Position numbers and translations under genes: made by a program. A stretch of 64,000 bases of DNA from Verticillium longisporum (taxonomy: Eukaryota; Ascomycota; Sordariomycetes; Glomerellales; Plectosphaerellaceae): contig JAETXT010000003.1 in the NCBI GenBank assembly GCA_019188255.1, positions 3,844,001 through 3,908,000 of the forward strand, written 5' to 3'. Below the pieces are notes generated by a model. It made no database searches and was not told the origin of the DNA. It saw only the letters and a list, made by a program, of their open reading frames with translations. Each line of letters begins with the position of its first letter. Positions within the stretch are counted from its first letter, which is position 1. Below are positions 33,927-44,211 of this stretch, in pieces.

Positions 33927-36523
33927 TCAAGACGCGCCGGGCGCATCGAGGTCCGAGAACTGAAAGGCAAAATCCAGGTCCATGTCACCGCCTAGAAGGT
34001 CCAAGGGGCCCCAGTATTGATTTAGGAGCATGGTTCCCTCAAAGTCGTAAGCAGCCTGGCTGGAGGTGAATGGCCCAGAGCTTTGCGCCTTCTCCTTCGC
34101 CTGGCGCAGTAGTTTGGCGGCCTCCAGGGCTACGACGCACTGGTCCATGTTCTCGAGGATCTCGATGGCCATGCCGACACGCTCTAGTAGATACTGGTTG
34201 TCGGTCTCTGACGAACGTGTAATGTGCACGAGGATGATGGAGGCGGCAAATACTGTGTATGTGGTATTGTAGAACCTTGGAGAGGCTGTCAGGGAGGACG
34301 AGGTGCAGATAGATCAGAGAAAAACCACATACCAGGTACGGAAGAAGTCGTTGTGCTCGTGTGTTCGATATATGATTTCAATGGTTTTGGAGGCCGAATC
34401 GAGGTACTTCTCCGTGGCCTCATGTGCATCAGGGATCGATGCGCGCTCCGTCCCGGACGACTTGAGCAGCAGTGATCCGAACAAAAGAATTCTCATGTTA
34501 TGATACTCTAATCAAAGTCAGATTACGCGCGCGGAATTCGCGCGCATGCAAAGAGGCGTACGGATGGTTAGGGCCAGCTTTTGCCGCTTCGCCCATTGAG
34601 GATCTCGCGCGGCCTTGAGAGTTGACGGCGGGCCAGCGGAAATGTTCGGTCGAATCTGCTCTGGAAGACTCTCAATCCATCGGTCAAGATCCTTCTCAAT
34701 CTGGAAAGCAAGCGCAGTCGTCGATAGCACAGGCGTATCGGACAGATAGATGCCAAGGCAGACTGTCCTCGTCAGTCGCGAAAAGTCAACCATGGATTTG
34801 ATGATGGCGCAATGGGGAGGCTCGAGTAGCTCCGGCTGACTGGCGTCGGTGTTTGGTGAGCCCTGTATGAAAGGATACGGGCGGGTGTGATAGAGATCTG
34901 CTCCTAATGTATCCGGCCTGCCCATCGCGAAGGACAACTCACTGCGAATGTTAAAGTGGTGGTCGAGGAAAAGTGATAGTCGTAACTTACGTTTCGAGGG
35001 AGTACAGGCCCCTGAGGCGAGCATAGCACATTAGTTCCCGTTCAAAAGTAAAAAACTGTCGATCACATTGCAGCATCTAAAGACTTACCACCAGGTCCGG
35101 GATTCTGCTTTCAATCTCGCCGTATCTGTCCTTGCATTGGGCCCGGGGCCTCGGTTGATGCCCATGGCCAGCGCTGTCCTGACCGAAAGACCGACGTACA
35201 TGTAGCACACTGAGGCTGTTAGTGCTCGAAATGGTCTGTGATCTGGGAAAAAACTGACAGTGAGGGCTGAGTTCGTTCTGACAAACCTTGGCCTGCGTCC
35301 AAAGTCAGCGCAAACGTCCTTCCATAGCTCGAAATGTATGACGCGGCTGTTACCAGAAAGAAATAGCACTGGACCATCTCGAGATCAGTGACCATGCCGA
35401 GTTGATTGCAATATGTTTTGGCCTGGTCGAAGAACTTCCTGCTCCACTGGAGATTGGCCAGACCCTCGAGAGGCTCGTCAGGCCTGACCCCGACAAGGGC
35501 GCCGAGGGCAAGGACGCTGTAGCAAATGGCGGCAAAGCTAGTGACGCGGGTGCCCTCGGCGCCGGTCCACAAGCGCTCACACCTCTGGAGGAAGAGTTCC
35601 CTGTCGAGTATGGGATGAATGTAGTGGATGGCGGAGAAGTAGTTGTCCAGGAAGCCTCGGCTGTGACGGGAGTAGAGGAGTGGCTGGCTCTGCGTGCCTG
35701 CATCGACGCGGGCTGAGCTCGCGTCGGGAGAATGAAAGGACGGATTGTGAAGGCTCGTGACGAGAAGGGCGTGTGCGTCATCGGCGGTCGAGCTGTCCTG
35801 GCCGCCGTTGCGTTGAATGTGGGATAGAAGGGCGACAGAGGACGAGGTGCCGTAGAACTCGACGTTGCGCGTGTGGCGATTGACGCCGGACACTTCGTGC
35901 TCGCCGGCCAGTCTCGCGGATGTGCTGCGCGGCGTCGGGATGGCATCGTAGTCTGACGCTGCGTAGTTGTCGTTTGCGTTGGCTTAGTTCTCAGCCGCCA
36001 TCTGCGGTTCCGACCATGTCGGATGCTGCTGCTGCTGGTCCTCTGCCAGCGGCAAGGTCGAATCGCTGGGGTTTGTGGCCTCTGCAGCAGCCGCGGGGGG
36101 GTCTGGCTCTCGCCTTTCCTGAGACTCCCGAGACTCGAGGCGGTTGGACAAATTCTTCACATGATCCTCGAGCTGTCGTACGTAGCTGAAGATGGGGCGA
36201 TGAGTGAACTGCAACTCATAATTGTGTGCCATGCCACGCTATGGGGGGCGACTCACTCGGGTGCATAGCGCCTGCTGGCAGCATCCTGGCCTTTGTAAAT
36301 ACACTCGAGCTTGCGATCTGGCCATGTCAGCTTTTCTGGTCAGGAGGGACATGGCAGGGGAAGAGACAAAAGGCGACCAACTTTTGCAGTAGGTGCATGG
36401 GTATAGCTCGTCGCATTTATTCTTCTTGGTTCGACAAGCATCGCATGCTCGCGCGGCTCTTGGTCGGCGAGCCTTGTGAACGGCTGCTCTGGTGACGCGC
36501 GCTTTGGGTACCTGGTCATCCAT
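33927..36523 (-). pseudogene. Zn2Cys6 transcription factor gene with one in-frame stop
   Basis: Eight exons: 36523-36382, 36317-36257, 36185-35287, 35209-35089, 35011-34991, 34941-34562, 34507-34333 and 34275-33927. Together they give 716 codons. The zinc cluster CDACRTKKNKCDELYPCTYC...C is joined across intron 1. A linker (YVRQLEDHVKNL) and a full fungal-specific domain follow (FLDNYFSAIHYIHPILDRELF, VGLSVRTALAMGINRG, ELSFAMGRP). Codon 135 is TAA (35986-35984), between the coiled coil and the rest. All other junctions are in phase. CAA to TAA by a single C-to-T change would explain it. As written, only the DNA-binding part would be made. No intron that removes the stop keeps frame. Its position suggests it regulates the FAH/DUF3500 genes. 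Confidence 0.82.
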
Positions 36524-36730
36524 GGCGATCAATTAAGCAACGTGGAGCGGCTGTCGGAAGGGCCTGTGATGGTGATACAATGCAGGTGGATGCAGACTGA
36601 AGAAGCAAGGTCAGATGGTGGGCAGTGTATCGACAAAGTCATGGCTCTGATGGTGCCTAACGACTGCCCCAGGCCTTTACCGAGCTCCTGCGGGGTGGCT
36701 AGGGGGGGCTGCAGCTGCCTACCCAGCAAG

Positions 36731-36777
36731 CCTAGGTACCTTAGGTACCTTCCTTGCCTACCTAGGTAGGTACCTAG
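36731..36777. repeat. CCTAGGTACC-type palindromic repeat cluster
   Basis: Overlapping CCTAGGTACC, TTAGGTACCTT and ACCTAGGTAGGTACCTAG motifs are read directly. The same words recur near 54.3 kb and in degenerate form near 59.4 kb. They appear only between genes here. Confidence 0.85.
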
Positions 36778-36860
36778 TCATGCACGACGACACTCGGGCG
36801 AAGCATGCCCCCGTTCGGCTAGTCAGCATCGCCGCTCTCAGGGACACACTAGGCACGCTC

Positions 36861-36872
36861 AGGGTTAGGGTT
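36861..36872 (+). promoter_or_regulatory. Double TTAGGG (telobox) site
   Basis: AGGGTTAGGGTT is read directly. Such a site can bind two-Myb Tay1/Teb1-type factors, one of which is encoded at 23.5 kb. It lies about 340 bp upstream of the Zn2Cys6 gene start. Function is inferred only. Confidence 0.4.
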
Positions 36873-37032
36873 GATCAGGATCCTACCCTTCCAAGCAACG
36901 TCCCCCCTCCCGCGTTCGATGGCCACTGACCTCGCGCTCCACTCACCGTGATCATCTCGACGCCTACAATTTTGTTTCGTCAAGTTTACGCGACTTTCGG
37001 CATGACCAACTTCCGGCAAATGCGGCCCAGGC

Positions 37033-37722
37033 ATGGGAACAGATGGAGGATTGGCCAGTTCCCTGGCTGAAGCCATGAGCCGGCCCCCCAAACGACAAAG
37101 GCACTATCACGAGGACGATAGTCTCGAAAGAAAGACCACTCAGTTTAGCGACGAGACCATGAATACAATCTACCGACATGAGCTCAAAGCTTCTCGTATC
37201 CAGTCTGCGTCTCCTTCTTGTTGGACTGCAACGGCTTTACGTGCCGGAACGCCACCCCGGCCTACATTGCCTCATTCGCCCAATCGTTCCCCTGAACCGC
37301 CTGCACAGATTCAAGGGACGATGTCGTTTGGCTGCAGCGACATGGCTGAAAGTACAGCTTCACTGATCTTCCAGGGATGGCATGATAATTCGAGTTCTCC
37401 GAGAAACTGCTCAGAAAAGCCTGGACGATATGTGTCTGGCTCGGCTCTCTTTCTGCATCCGCTGGAAGGCCAAAAGTTCGACTCAGATTCCATCAGCCCT
37501 TCGTCTGACTTCGGGCTCTATGATGCATTCGACGACGGCACCTCGACGGAGCGTATTGAGCACACAGTACATCAATCCCGCAAAGCAGACACTTTGCTGC
37601 CGTTTTCGACGTATTCACTATATCACGATAGCTGTCGCGACCACAGCCTCACCCATTTGCCTCGACCTCCACCGCGGACCAGAGTGATTCTCAAACAGAG
37701 CAGTATTTTTCAAGGACAGTAA
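37033..37722 (+). CDS. Doubtful hypothetical protein (229 aa)
   Basis: Open frame starting MGTDGGLASS, with an internal ATG giving MSRPPKRQR. It has no recognised domain, membrane segment or signal peptide. The composition is Ser/Pro/His-rich. It could be a remnant or an uncharacterised protein. Nothing but the open frame supports it. Confidence 0.22.
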   Translation: MGTDGGLASSLAEAMSRPPKRQRHYHEDDSLERKTTQFSDETMNTIYRHELKASRIQSASPSCWTATALRAGTPPRPTLPHSPNRSPEPPAQIQGTMSFGCSDMAESTASLIFQGWHDNSSSPRNCSEKPGRYVSGSALFLHPLEGQKFDSDSISPSSDFGLYDAFDDGTSTERIEHTVHQSRKADTLLPFSTYSLYHDSCRDHSLTHLPRPPPRTRVILKQSSIFQGQ

Positions 37723-38177
37723 GGGACTGGTCACGATGGAGCTGCTAGCCCAGTGAAGAAACGGATTAAGCTGAAGTTCAGGTCAGTAGCTCATGGTACT
37801 AGATAGGTTGTAGACCACTAGCTCATTTGTGACGCTACATGCTTGCTCGCATACAATCCATCACTATCTGACCGATTCGGTCCTATACTTGTCTCTTTTG
37901 GGTTGTCAGTATACATTACGAACGTGGATATACGATAGCGCAAGGTTATGTCATGTACACCTTGCCACTCCCGAGCTCACGAGCTCGACCGTGACCAGCC
38001 ATGACTCGCAGCTAGCGTGGTTACAGAGCAGGCACGGCTTGCTCCTTTGTCGATCATCAAGGAAGGCGCCTTTGTCGCCAGGTTAACTAGATTCGTCAGG
38101 TGAACGTGTGGGCTAATTTGACTGGATAGCCTATATGCTGGACGAACGGCCAAGAGAACACAACCATGCAAATTTAT
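37723..38177. other. Intergenic
   Basis: Nothing recognised. Confidence 0.5.
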
Positions 38178-39022
38178 CTATTGAGCATTCTTGTATAGAA
38201 ACATATCCATTTTCCCCGCGGTGAACCAAATCTCCAAGAAAGCACCCTCGAAAAAACTCGTCCACTCCTGGGAAAACCCGTCGTCGACTGGTGCACGAGT
38301 TCGCCCGATACATGCGTCGTCTACACGTCTGAATCGAATCAATGCAAAGTCAGCAACCTTCTCGACAGGATCCACGCCAAGACGGCAGCTTCCCAATCCT
38401 CTTTGTGACCCGTTCAGAAAATCTATGAGGAATCCTCGGCAAGCAGAGGTAATCTCGTCCCGAAAGATCCAGACACAGGCGACAGATTTGAGCAGCACTG
38501 ATGCGTGACAAGCACCCTCGAAGGGACTCTGGCTTTGAGGAGCCCAGATGGAGGAGACTTTTACGCATGGCGTTTGAGGATTTAAGTCAATTACAGATAC
38601 AAAGGGTCTGTCCTGGGTGCTTGTCATCGTGTGGACCAGCGTCGATTTATATATAGCCTCATACACTATCACCTTCGTGCGTGGGTACCAAGGACCAAGA
38701 TGACATTTGCCGTTCAACTTGGTGCCTATCTAGTATATTAGCTGCATAACTAGAGTGCTGATATGGGCCTTGCATAATAACCGCATTGTTCACGAAGAAC
38801 CTTATTCTCGGGTCTTCCTCGACTGATCATGTAACGAAGGCCGAATTCCAGAAGTTCGTCTTCTCTGGAAAAAGGCACATAAACCCAGGCAACGGCGTGC
38901 CGGCATACTGGTGGGATGAGTCGAAAAGTTGGCTCGGCAATCGGTGCGACTCTGGTGTGGGCGTGTATAGCGCGGGTGACACCACCGGATATGAAAAAGG
39001 TGATGCCCAGGCAGGATCTCAT
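38178..39022 (-). pseudogene. Remnant of a fungal uncharacterised repeat-family protein
   Basis: Two protein-like segments lie in different frames. The first (39022 to about 38760) reads GITFFISGGVTRAIHAHT...VAWVYVPFSREDELLEFGLRY. The second (38717-38178) reads CRGFLIDFLNGSQRGLGSCRLGVD and ends FFEGAFLEIWFTAGKMDMFLYK. Both resemble, from memory, a C-terminal module of many multi-copy fungal proteins with F-box or other N-terminal domains. The segments would need an intron with a poor donor (GTTCTT) or a frameshift between them. No N-terminal domain is present, so a truncated or decaying copy is likelier than an intact gene. Confidence 0.45.
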
Positions 39023-39048
39023 ATTGATAGTGGCGAAAATAGCAAACG

Positions 39049-40935
39049 CTACTCCACCAGCTGAAGGTGACCTTGCGGGAAACCACGTTTGCGGGTGGGA
39101 TTCCCAGAACCGTCTACCTGCCGTTCCCTCTTCTTCCCGGAGAGTTTGACAAGCAGTTTGTGTTTGGGTCTTGGGAGGAAATCGGCGCGGTCGAAGTCGA
39201 CGACCATAACACGGTGGCGCTCGTCGTTCCAGAGCATATTGCCATTATGTTCGTCGCCGTGGTTCACGCCCTCGGCCCAAACAGCCTGCGAGGAGCGCCG
39301 CACCTCCGCCGCCAGGTCAGGCGCGCCCGCTTTCGCCGCCATCTCGCCACCCCACGACATCAGCATCATGTGGACGACTCTGGCCCCGCCGGGGAGGATG
39401 TAGCCCCAGTCTAGCCGGACGATTCCCAGGTATACCGGGACCACCTCGCCCTGGAGGTTGTCGAGGCGCGCGTAGATACGGCTCTCATGCTCTAGGTGGC
39501 GAAGATGGCCTGAGAAGGTCCCCTTGCCCACGAACGTATAGCCGTACGGCGCCAGCTCCAGCTTGAAAAGTACGCTAATCGCTCCCATTTTGCCCCAGCC
39601 GTCCAACGCGCCGCAATCTCGATACGGATTCTGGCATAGCCGCTCGCCCACCAGGCGGGCAAGCTCGTCGGCGTCGATGGGATGCCGGGTGCCACCTTCA
39701 GCGGTGCGATGTGAGAGCATATTAGGGCATTTGTCATCGAGTTCCCATCCTCTCTTGAGACCCAATAGGCAGGCCTGTGTGCAGTATTGCCTGGTGGGTG
39801 TCGAATCGGACAGCTCGGCATCCTCATACTCGGAGCTGCCGCTCGACGGACCTTCTTTTCGCTTGCCAGCGTCCGCCCTTGTCCAAGGCCGGGATAGGTC
39901 GCTATCGGGCCCGTCTTCTTCGTCCTCCTCGTCTCTGCGAAGCACTGCTGCGGCCCTCCAGGACGACCTCGACCGTAGCGAGATCTCTCGACCGACCGCG
40001 CCCGCAGTAGAGATAAACTCCGAACCTTCCGTTCCTTGTGACGACGATGCCGAGGGCGAGAGCGACTTCGCATCCGCTGCCGCTACGAGATGCGCGGAAT
40101 CCTGGTAGGGATCCCTCCACTTCTTCAGTATTGCCTCCGCCTTCAGCAACGCCGCATCGAGTGAAGCTCCTTTTAGGGCTTCGGATCGGAGACTCAATAA
40201 ACAAAAGCTAGCTAGTTGAGCTGCTGCAGTATAGGATACCTTATCGGCCCAATATCCGGTCGATGCTTCGCCCACGTCTTCAACCGGCACGCACGGATGA
40301 CAATACAGTGTCTGGAGGTCGGCTCGGTCGATATGAAGGAACAATAAGGACTCGCCGGCAGCAACATAGCCGTATGCAACCTCATACCTGACCATGTAGT
40401 CGAAGACCTGCGTTAGCGCCATGGCGATAAGTGCCTCCGCCTCGTCTTGTTCCCGCAGCTCGGTATCGCTCCTGAACTTATCGCTGTTGACTCGCTCAAT
40501 GACCTCCATGAACAGCTTCTCGTTCGCGACGGCCTGCCTGACATACTCGACCGCAACCTTGTGGGCTGCCTTATAGTCATAGACAAAAGCTAGGCTCTCG
40601 TCTCCGCTTAGGCGGGTACGGAACCCGCCTCCGTCAGGTTTCGTCGGCGGAGGCTTGACTCTCTGCTCGGACGCGACTCGTTTATTCGGCCCGGTCCGCC
40701 GCCGTCGCTCGTGCGTCTCATCGCTTAGGTCCGCCTCATTACCCTTACTATCATCGCTTAGTTGTGTAAAGTCGCAGATGTTGTTACTGAACCGTAGCTC
40801 CGTAACCCGATATTCCCTGCGTAGTTCCTCTTCGTCCCACTGAACGGCTGAGTCGAAGACATGGCAACGATGGGGAGTGAATCTGAACCGAAGACATCCC
40901 AAAAGACCTGGCACGGGGAGCTGTGGCCTGGGCAT
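39049..40935 (-). CDS. Protein kinase-like fungal protein
   Basis: Intronless gene of 628 aa. The N-terminal half is charged and helical. A low-complexity Ser/Glu-rich stretch (about 290-380) separates it from a C-terminal kinase-like fold. Signature pieces of that fold are VLFKLELAPYGYTFVGKGTFSGHLRHLEHE (about 455-484), a catalytic-loop-like HGDEHNGNM at 559-567 and VVDFDRADF at 578-586 in place of DFG. The HGD loop resembles APH/choline-kinase and fungal atypical kinases. Such proteins are commonly multi-copy in fungal accessory regions. The stop lies 26 bp from the remnant described downstream. The substrate is unknown. Confidence 0.75.
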   Translation of the reverse strand: MPRPQLPVPGLLGCLRFRFTPHRCHVFDSAVQWDEEELRREYRVTELRFSNNICDFTQLSDDSKGNEADLSDETHERRRRTGPNKRVASEQRVKPPPTKPDGGGFRTRLSGDESLAFVYDYKAAHKVAVEYVRQAVANEKLFMEVIERVNSDKFRSDTELREQDEAEALIAMALTQVFDYMVRYEVAYGYVAAGESLLFLHIDRADLQTLYCHPCVPVEDVGEASTGYWADKVSYTAAAQLASFCLLSLRSEALKGASLDAALLKAEAILKKWRDPYQDSAHLVAAADAKSLSPSASSSQGTEGSEFISTAGAVGREISLRSRSSWRAAAVLRRDEEDEEDGPDSDLSRPWTRADAGKRKEGPSSGSSEYEDAELSDSTPTRQYCTQACLLGLKRGWELDDKCPNMLSHRTAEGGTRHPIDADELARLVGERLCQNPYRDCGALDGWGKMGAISVLFKLELAPYGYTFVGKGTFSGHLRHLEHESRIYARLDNLQGEVVPVYLGIVRLDWGYILPGGARVVHMMLMSWGGEMAAKAGAPDLAAEVRRSSQAVWAEGVNHGDEHNGNMLWNDERHRVMVVDFDRADFLPRPKHKLLVKLSGKKRERQVDGSGNPTRKRGFPQGHLQLVE

Positions 40936-41300
40936 TGTATTTGTACCGCTCGCCCAAGTCTCCTCTAGACGCTCGGGTCTCGAGGAGTTGAGCTATTCCC
41001 AGGGTAGGTGACGCACCAAGGTCAATTGTCTGAAACGCAAGGACTGGCGCTTACAGTGGACCAGCGCTTATCCCGGCGCCTACCGAACTTGACCCTGCAG
41101 GATGCTTCGCTGGGAAAGTACCTACGTACCTGACTTTCTTCGCGACAACCACATCAAAGCAAAAGTGCAACCACCACCCACCGTATCGCCAACGCACCCG
41201 CAAGCCGGTATCGACGCTCCCGAGCTACCCCTGCGGATCCCGCTTATTCCCCAGGCTCACGACTCGACTATACCCCAAGCTCGAAACCTATCCTCACGAA
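40936..41300. other. Divergent upstream region
   Basis: A 365-bp region between the starts of the leftward kinase-like gene and the rightward hypothetical. No gene is seen. Confidence 0.55.
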
Positions 41301-42448
41301 ATGCCCGCCTACGAGCCGCCCATGATCAGCCACGAGATGAGGGTGCTCTGGGTACGGACGGCCAAACCCGGCTTCCAAGACAGCGAAAAACTGTACCAAA
41401 AGTACTGGTACGACTACAATACCGTCACCGTTCCTCTGCGAGACATGGACGACTTCTTCGCCGACGCCATTACCGCCGCCTCCCTCGCCCAAGACCGCGA
41501 TCATCTTGAGACGCTTCTTGCCGAACAACGCGAGACCCGCTGGAAGGAGTTGAAAGAAGCCACCCGCGACATCGCCCTGGCGTCTATTTATCGCACTCAA
41601 TTTTGGCCCTCGCGAGTCGTCAGCGATGCAGCCCTTGATGCCGTTCGAACCGGCAGCTTAGGCAACTTCCTACAGTTCATTTCTCGTGCCATGACCAGCT
41701 GGAAAGATGCGCATGCGCGCGACAAGACCGACGAGACCGGCGAGAAGTCCCAACCCAGTCCCCAGAAGGAACGTTCTGCCGGCAATATCAATGGAAATGG
41801 TCATGTTCCCGGTGAAGACGACAACGAAGATTATGAGACCGATTTTGAAGACGAGTATGCGTACGACAACAACCGCGTTTCCCCAAGCGACTCCATCGCC
41901 AAATATTCGGTCAACAAGACGATGCCTGGAACGCTCGGGCTAAGGCAGATAGAGCGTTTATGGTTGAGGAAGTGGACGGGACACCGCCAGCACGACAATT
42001 GGGGCAAGCCTCACCAGCAGGTACTGCACCGGTGAACGAAGTAGAGAGCCGCGAGAACACAAGTGTTGCAGAGCAACTATCCGACGCGTCCCAGGAGAAC
42101 AATGCGCCAGCGTTGAGCACATCGCCACAAGCAATGACGACGGGCGGCGCCTCGCCGAGAGATACCTCGGACAACGCGAACCCGGGACAATCATATACCA
42201 AGACCACCCCACCACAAACATCACCTCAACTCTTCAACACCGAAGCAGCCGATGAAACGCGACGATCTACAGAGGCAATACTGCCTCCTGATGCCGGAGC
42301 AAAACCCGGCGGCCATGCACGAAGAAACAGCTCTGCAGCAGGCTCTGTTTCGGCCAGGAAAAGATCACTACCCAAGGATGATGCTGTCAATGGCGAGGGC
42401 AACGACTTCAAGCGCCGAAAGCCTGATGAGTACGAGACGGCAGGCTGA
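41301..42448 (+). CDS. Conserved-looking hypothetical protein
   Basis: Two exons, 41301-41854 and 41953-42448, are joined by a 98-nt intron (GTATGC donor, GCTAAG branch, ATAG acceptor), giving 349 aa. Residues 1-140 look globular and helical (MRVLWVRTAKPGFQDSEKLY, FWPSRVVSDAALDAVRTGSL). An acidic tract follows (DDNEDYETDFEDE). The second half is low-complexity and ends in a basic KR-rich segment near ARKRSLPKDD that could be a nuclear signal. No family was recognised. If the intron is wrong, the alternative is a frameshift near 41.88-41.95 kb. Confidence 0.6.
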
Positions 42449-43147
42449 ATAGGACTGTTGCAATTGCCGGGGCAGCCCTGCCCAACTGATGTCAAGACCA
42501 CATGTGAGATGGCCGATTCAGACAATCAGACTTCCACCAAAACAAGAGCTCAGCCCTGTAATGCCCAATTGAGTGGTTTCATACGGGACATCCGTTGGCA
42601 GTTCTGTCTACAGAGCCTCATTTATGGTAATCTGCTCCCTATCAACTACTCCTGAAGCTGGTGACTCATATCACACCAGCCCTGGATACTGGCCAGGCTT
42701 TCAAGCGGCGCATGGCTCCTTTGCCTTGACTTAGTGGTCGGTTGGCCAGTACAGCATGGCAGGGTTAGGCACCAACACCACTGTATGTAAGGTCCCAGCT
42801 GAAACCATGGCAAGCAGCAGACCAGAGATGATCACCCTTTGCTCACCCTGCTCCACCCTGAGCTCAGGTCAAAGCAGCAAACAGTTCCGCTCCACACCCA
42901 ACATAAGTTTCAGGGCGAGAGGTCGTGGAGGATGACTATAGAGGTAGCTGCCCAGAGAGTGCTCATGGGGATCGGGTCCCTGAAGTGCGGGGTGCAAGAG
43001 GGGAACAAGAACACGAGGCAGTACCGCCCGGTGCCCAAGGTGCCCAGTTCATCATGATCACAGTTGACATCGAAAAGACACAGGACACAGGGTCACTTCG
43101 ATTGACAAATCATAGTATCTCCAGTTGGCCCGTATACACGCTCTATC
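42449..43147. other. Convergent 3' flanks
   Basis: Lies between two convergent genes. No gene is seen. Confidence 0.55.
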
Positions 43148-43658
43148 TCATCCTAGCAATTTCGGCACCTCCTCCAGCAGATGCTCAACAATGGCATCCG
43201 GCCCCCTCTCCACCTGCAAGCCCTGAGGAATGGCGTGTGTCTTAATCTCGGGCACGATCTCTCTCGCAATCTTCTGTATCTCGGCAGCTTCCTCGGCCGA
43301 CCACATGGATGCTGAGAACTGATAGGCCGTTAGTGCTAGCTTTCAGTGACAGTTTATGTGCTTCCTAGGCTTCGCCAGGGAACCGAGGAAAACTTACGAG
43401 GACGTCTGGCTTGAACTCCTTGACCTTGACCTCTACTTCGGCAATGCCTTGTGCTGCTGTCAACCCGAGTCCTTTCCCTATTCACATACGCTAGAGATCT
43501 TCCTCTCCCGCATAAAACCTGAACTCACTCTCGCAATTGGCGACATAATCTATCGTGTACTCATCGCGGAGGGCCTCGGTCATCCTTCCAATGAGCCTCT
43601 TCGCCCGCTCAGGCGCCGTGTTGACCGTCACCAAACGGAAAGGACCTTTAGGAGGCAT
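43148..43658 (-). CDS. Small conserved-looking hypothetical protein
   Basis: Three exons, 43658-43529, 43453-43398 and 43318-43148, give 118 aa. The second acceptor could also be 3 nt earlier. The protein starts MPPKGPFRLVTVNTAPERAKRLIGR, then alternates predicted strands and helices (EFKPDVLFSASMWSAEEAAEI, THAIPQGLQVERGPDAIVEHLLEEV), which suggests a small alpha/beta fold like receiver or B12-binding domains. Three in-phase junctions with GTGAGT and GTAAGT donors support a real gene. No function can be assigned. It is divergent from the FAD monooxygenase. Confidence 0.72.
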
Positions 43659-44211
43659 TGCTGTGTCTTTTGAGTGCTTGAAGGATGCAGTGTTTTGCTC
43701 AAATCGACCGAGACTGTGGCTGCAGGACACCTGTATTCGTTGTCCAACCTCGGCAATCCAGCAGCCAACTTCAACTTACACTCATTTGACGTTTGGATAT
43801 TCCCCAGCCAACTCTAGACCATCGAATTGGGGGCCGCGGGGAAGCTGCAAACGCCCCCTATCCGCGGCATTGCCGGGCTGGAGTCGCCTCCCGGATCTGC
43901 CGGCCCCCTTTGAGCGGCAAAGCCGAATCAGCTCCCTGCGCCAGCTTCCTGGCCCAACTTGGAGCGGATCGTTGGAAACGTACCGAGCTGCCGAATTTGG
44001 TTTTCTGAGAGATAGGCTTTCCCGGAAAGATGAATCGCCCCAGCCGGGACCACATGCTGGGTTTGAGCCAAACATGGGGTGCTTATTGATATTTCTCCAT
44101 CCATCTAGGTAGCCATTCTTGGATGGGGTGAGGCTGGTTACTGCTCCAGCGTATGCAAGCTTCCCCAGTCATCCACAACTGTGCCAGTATATGCCAACGT
44201 AACATTGGAAA
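43659..44211. promoter_or_regulatory. Divergent promoter region
   Basis: Upstream region shared by the small hypothetical and the FAD monooxygenase. No gene is seen. Confidence 0.45.

Larger units (their letters stand above)
36524..37032. other. Regulator upstream region with repeats and telobox
   Basis: Contains the CCTAGGTAC cluster at 36731-36777 and a TTAGGG-type site at 36861-36872. No gene is seen. Confidence 0.6.

Noticed and set aside
35930..36020. A short intron that would remove the regulator's stop
   Set aside because: The only GT upstream (GTCGGA) gives the wrong phase with every usable AG.
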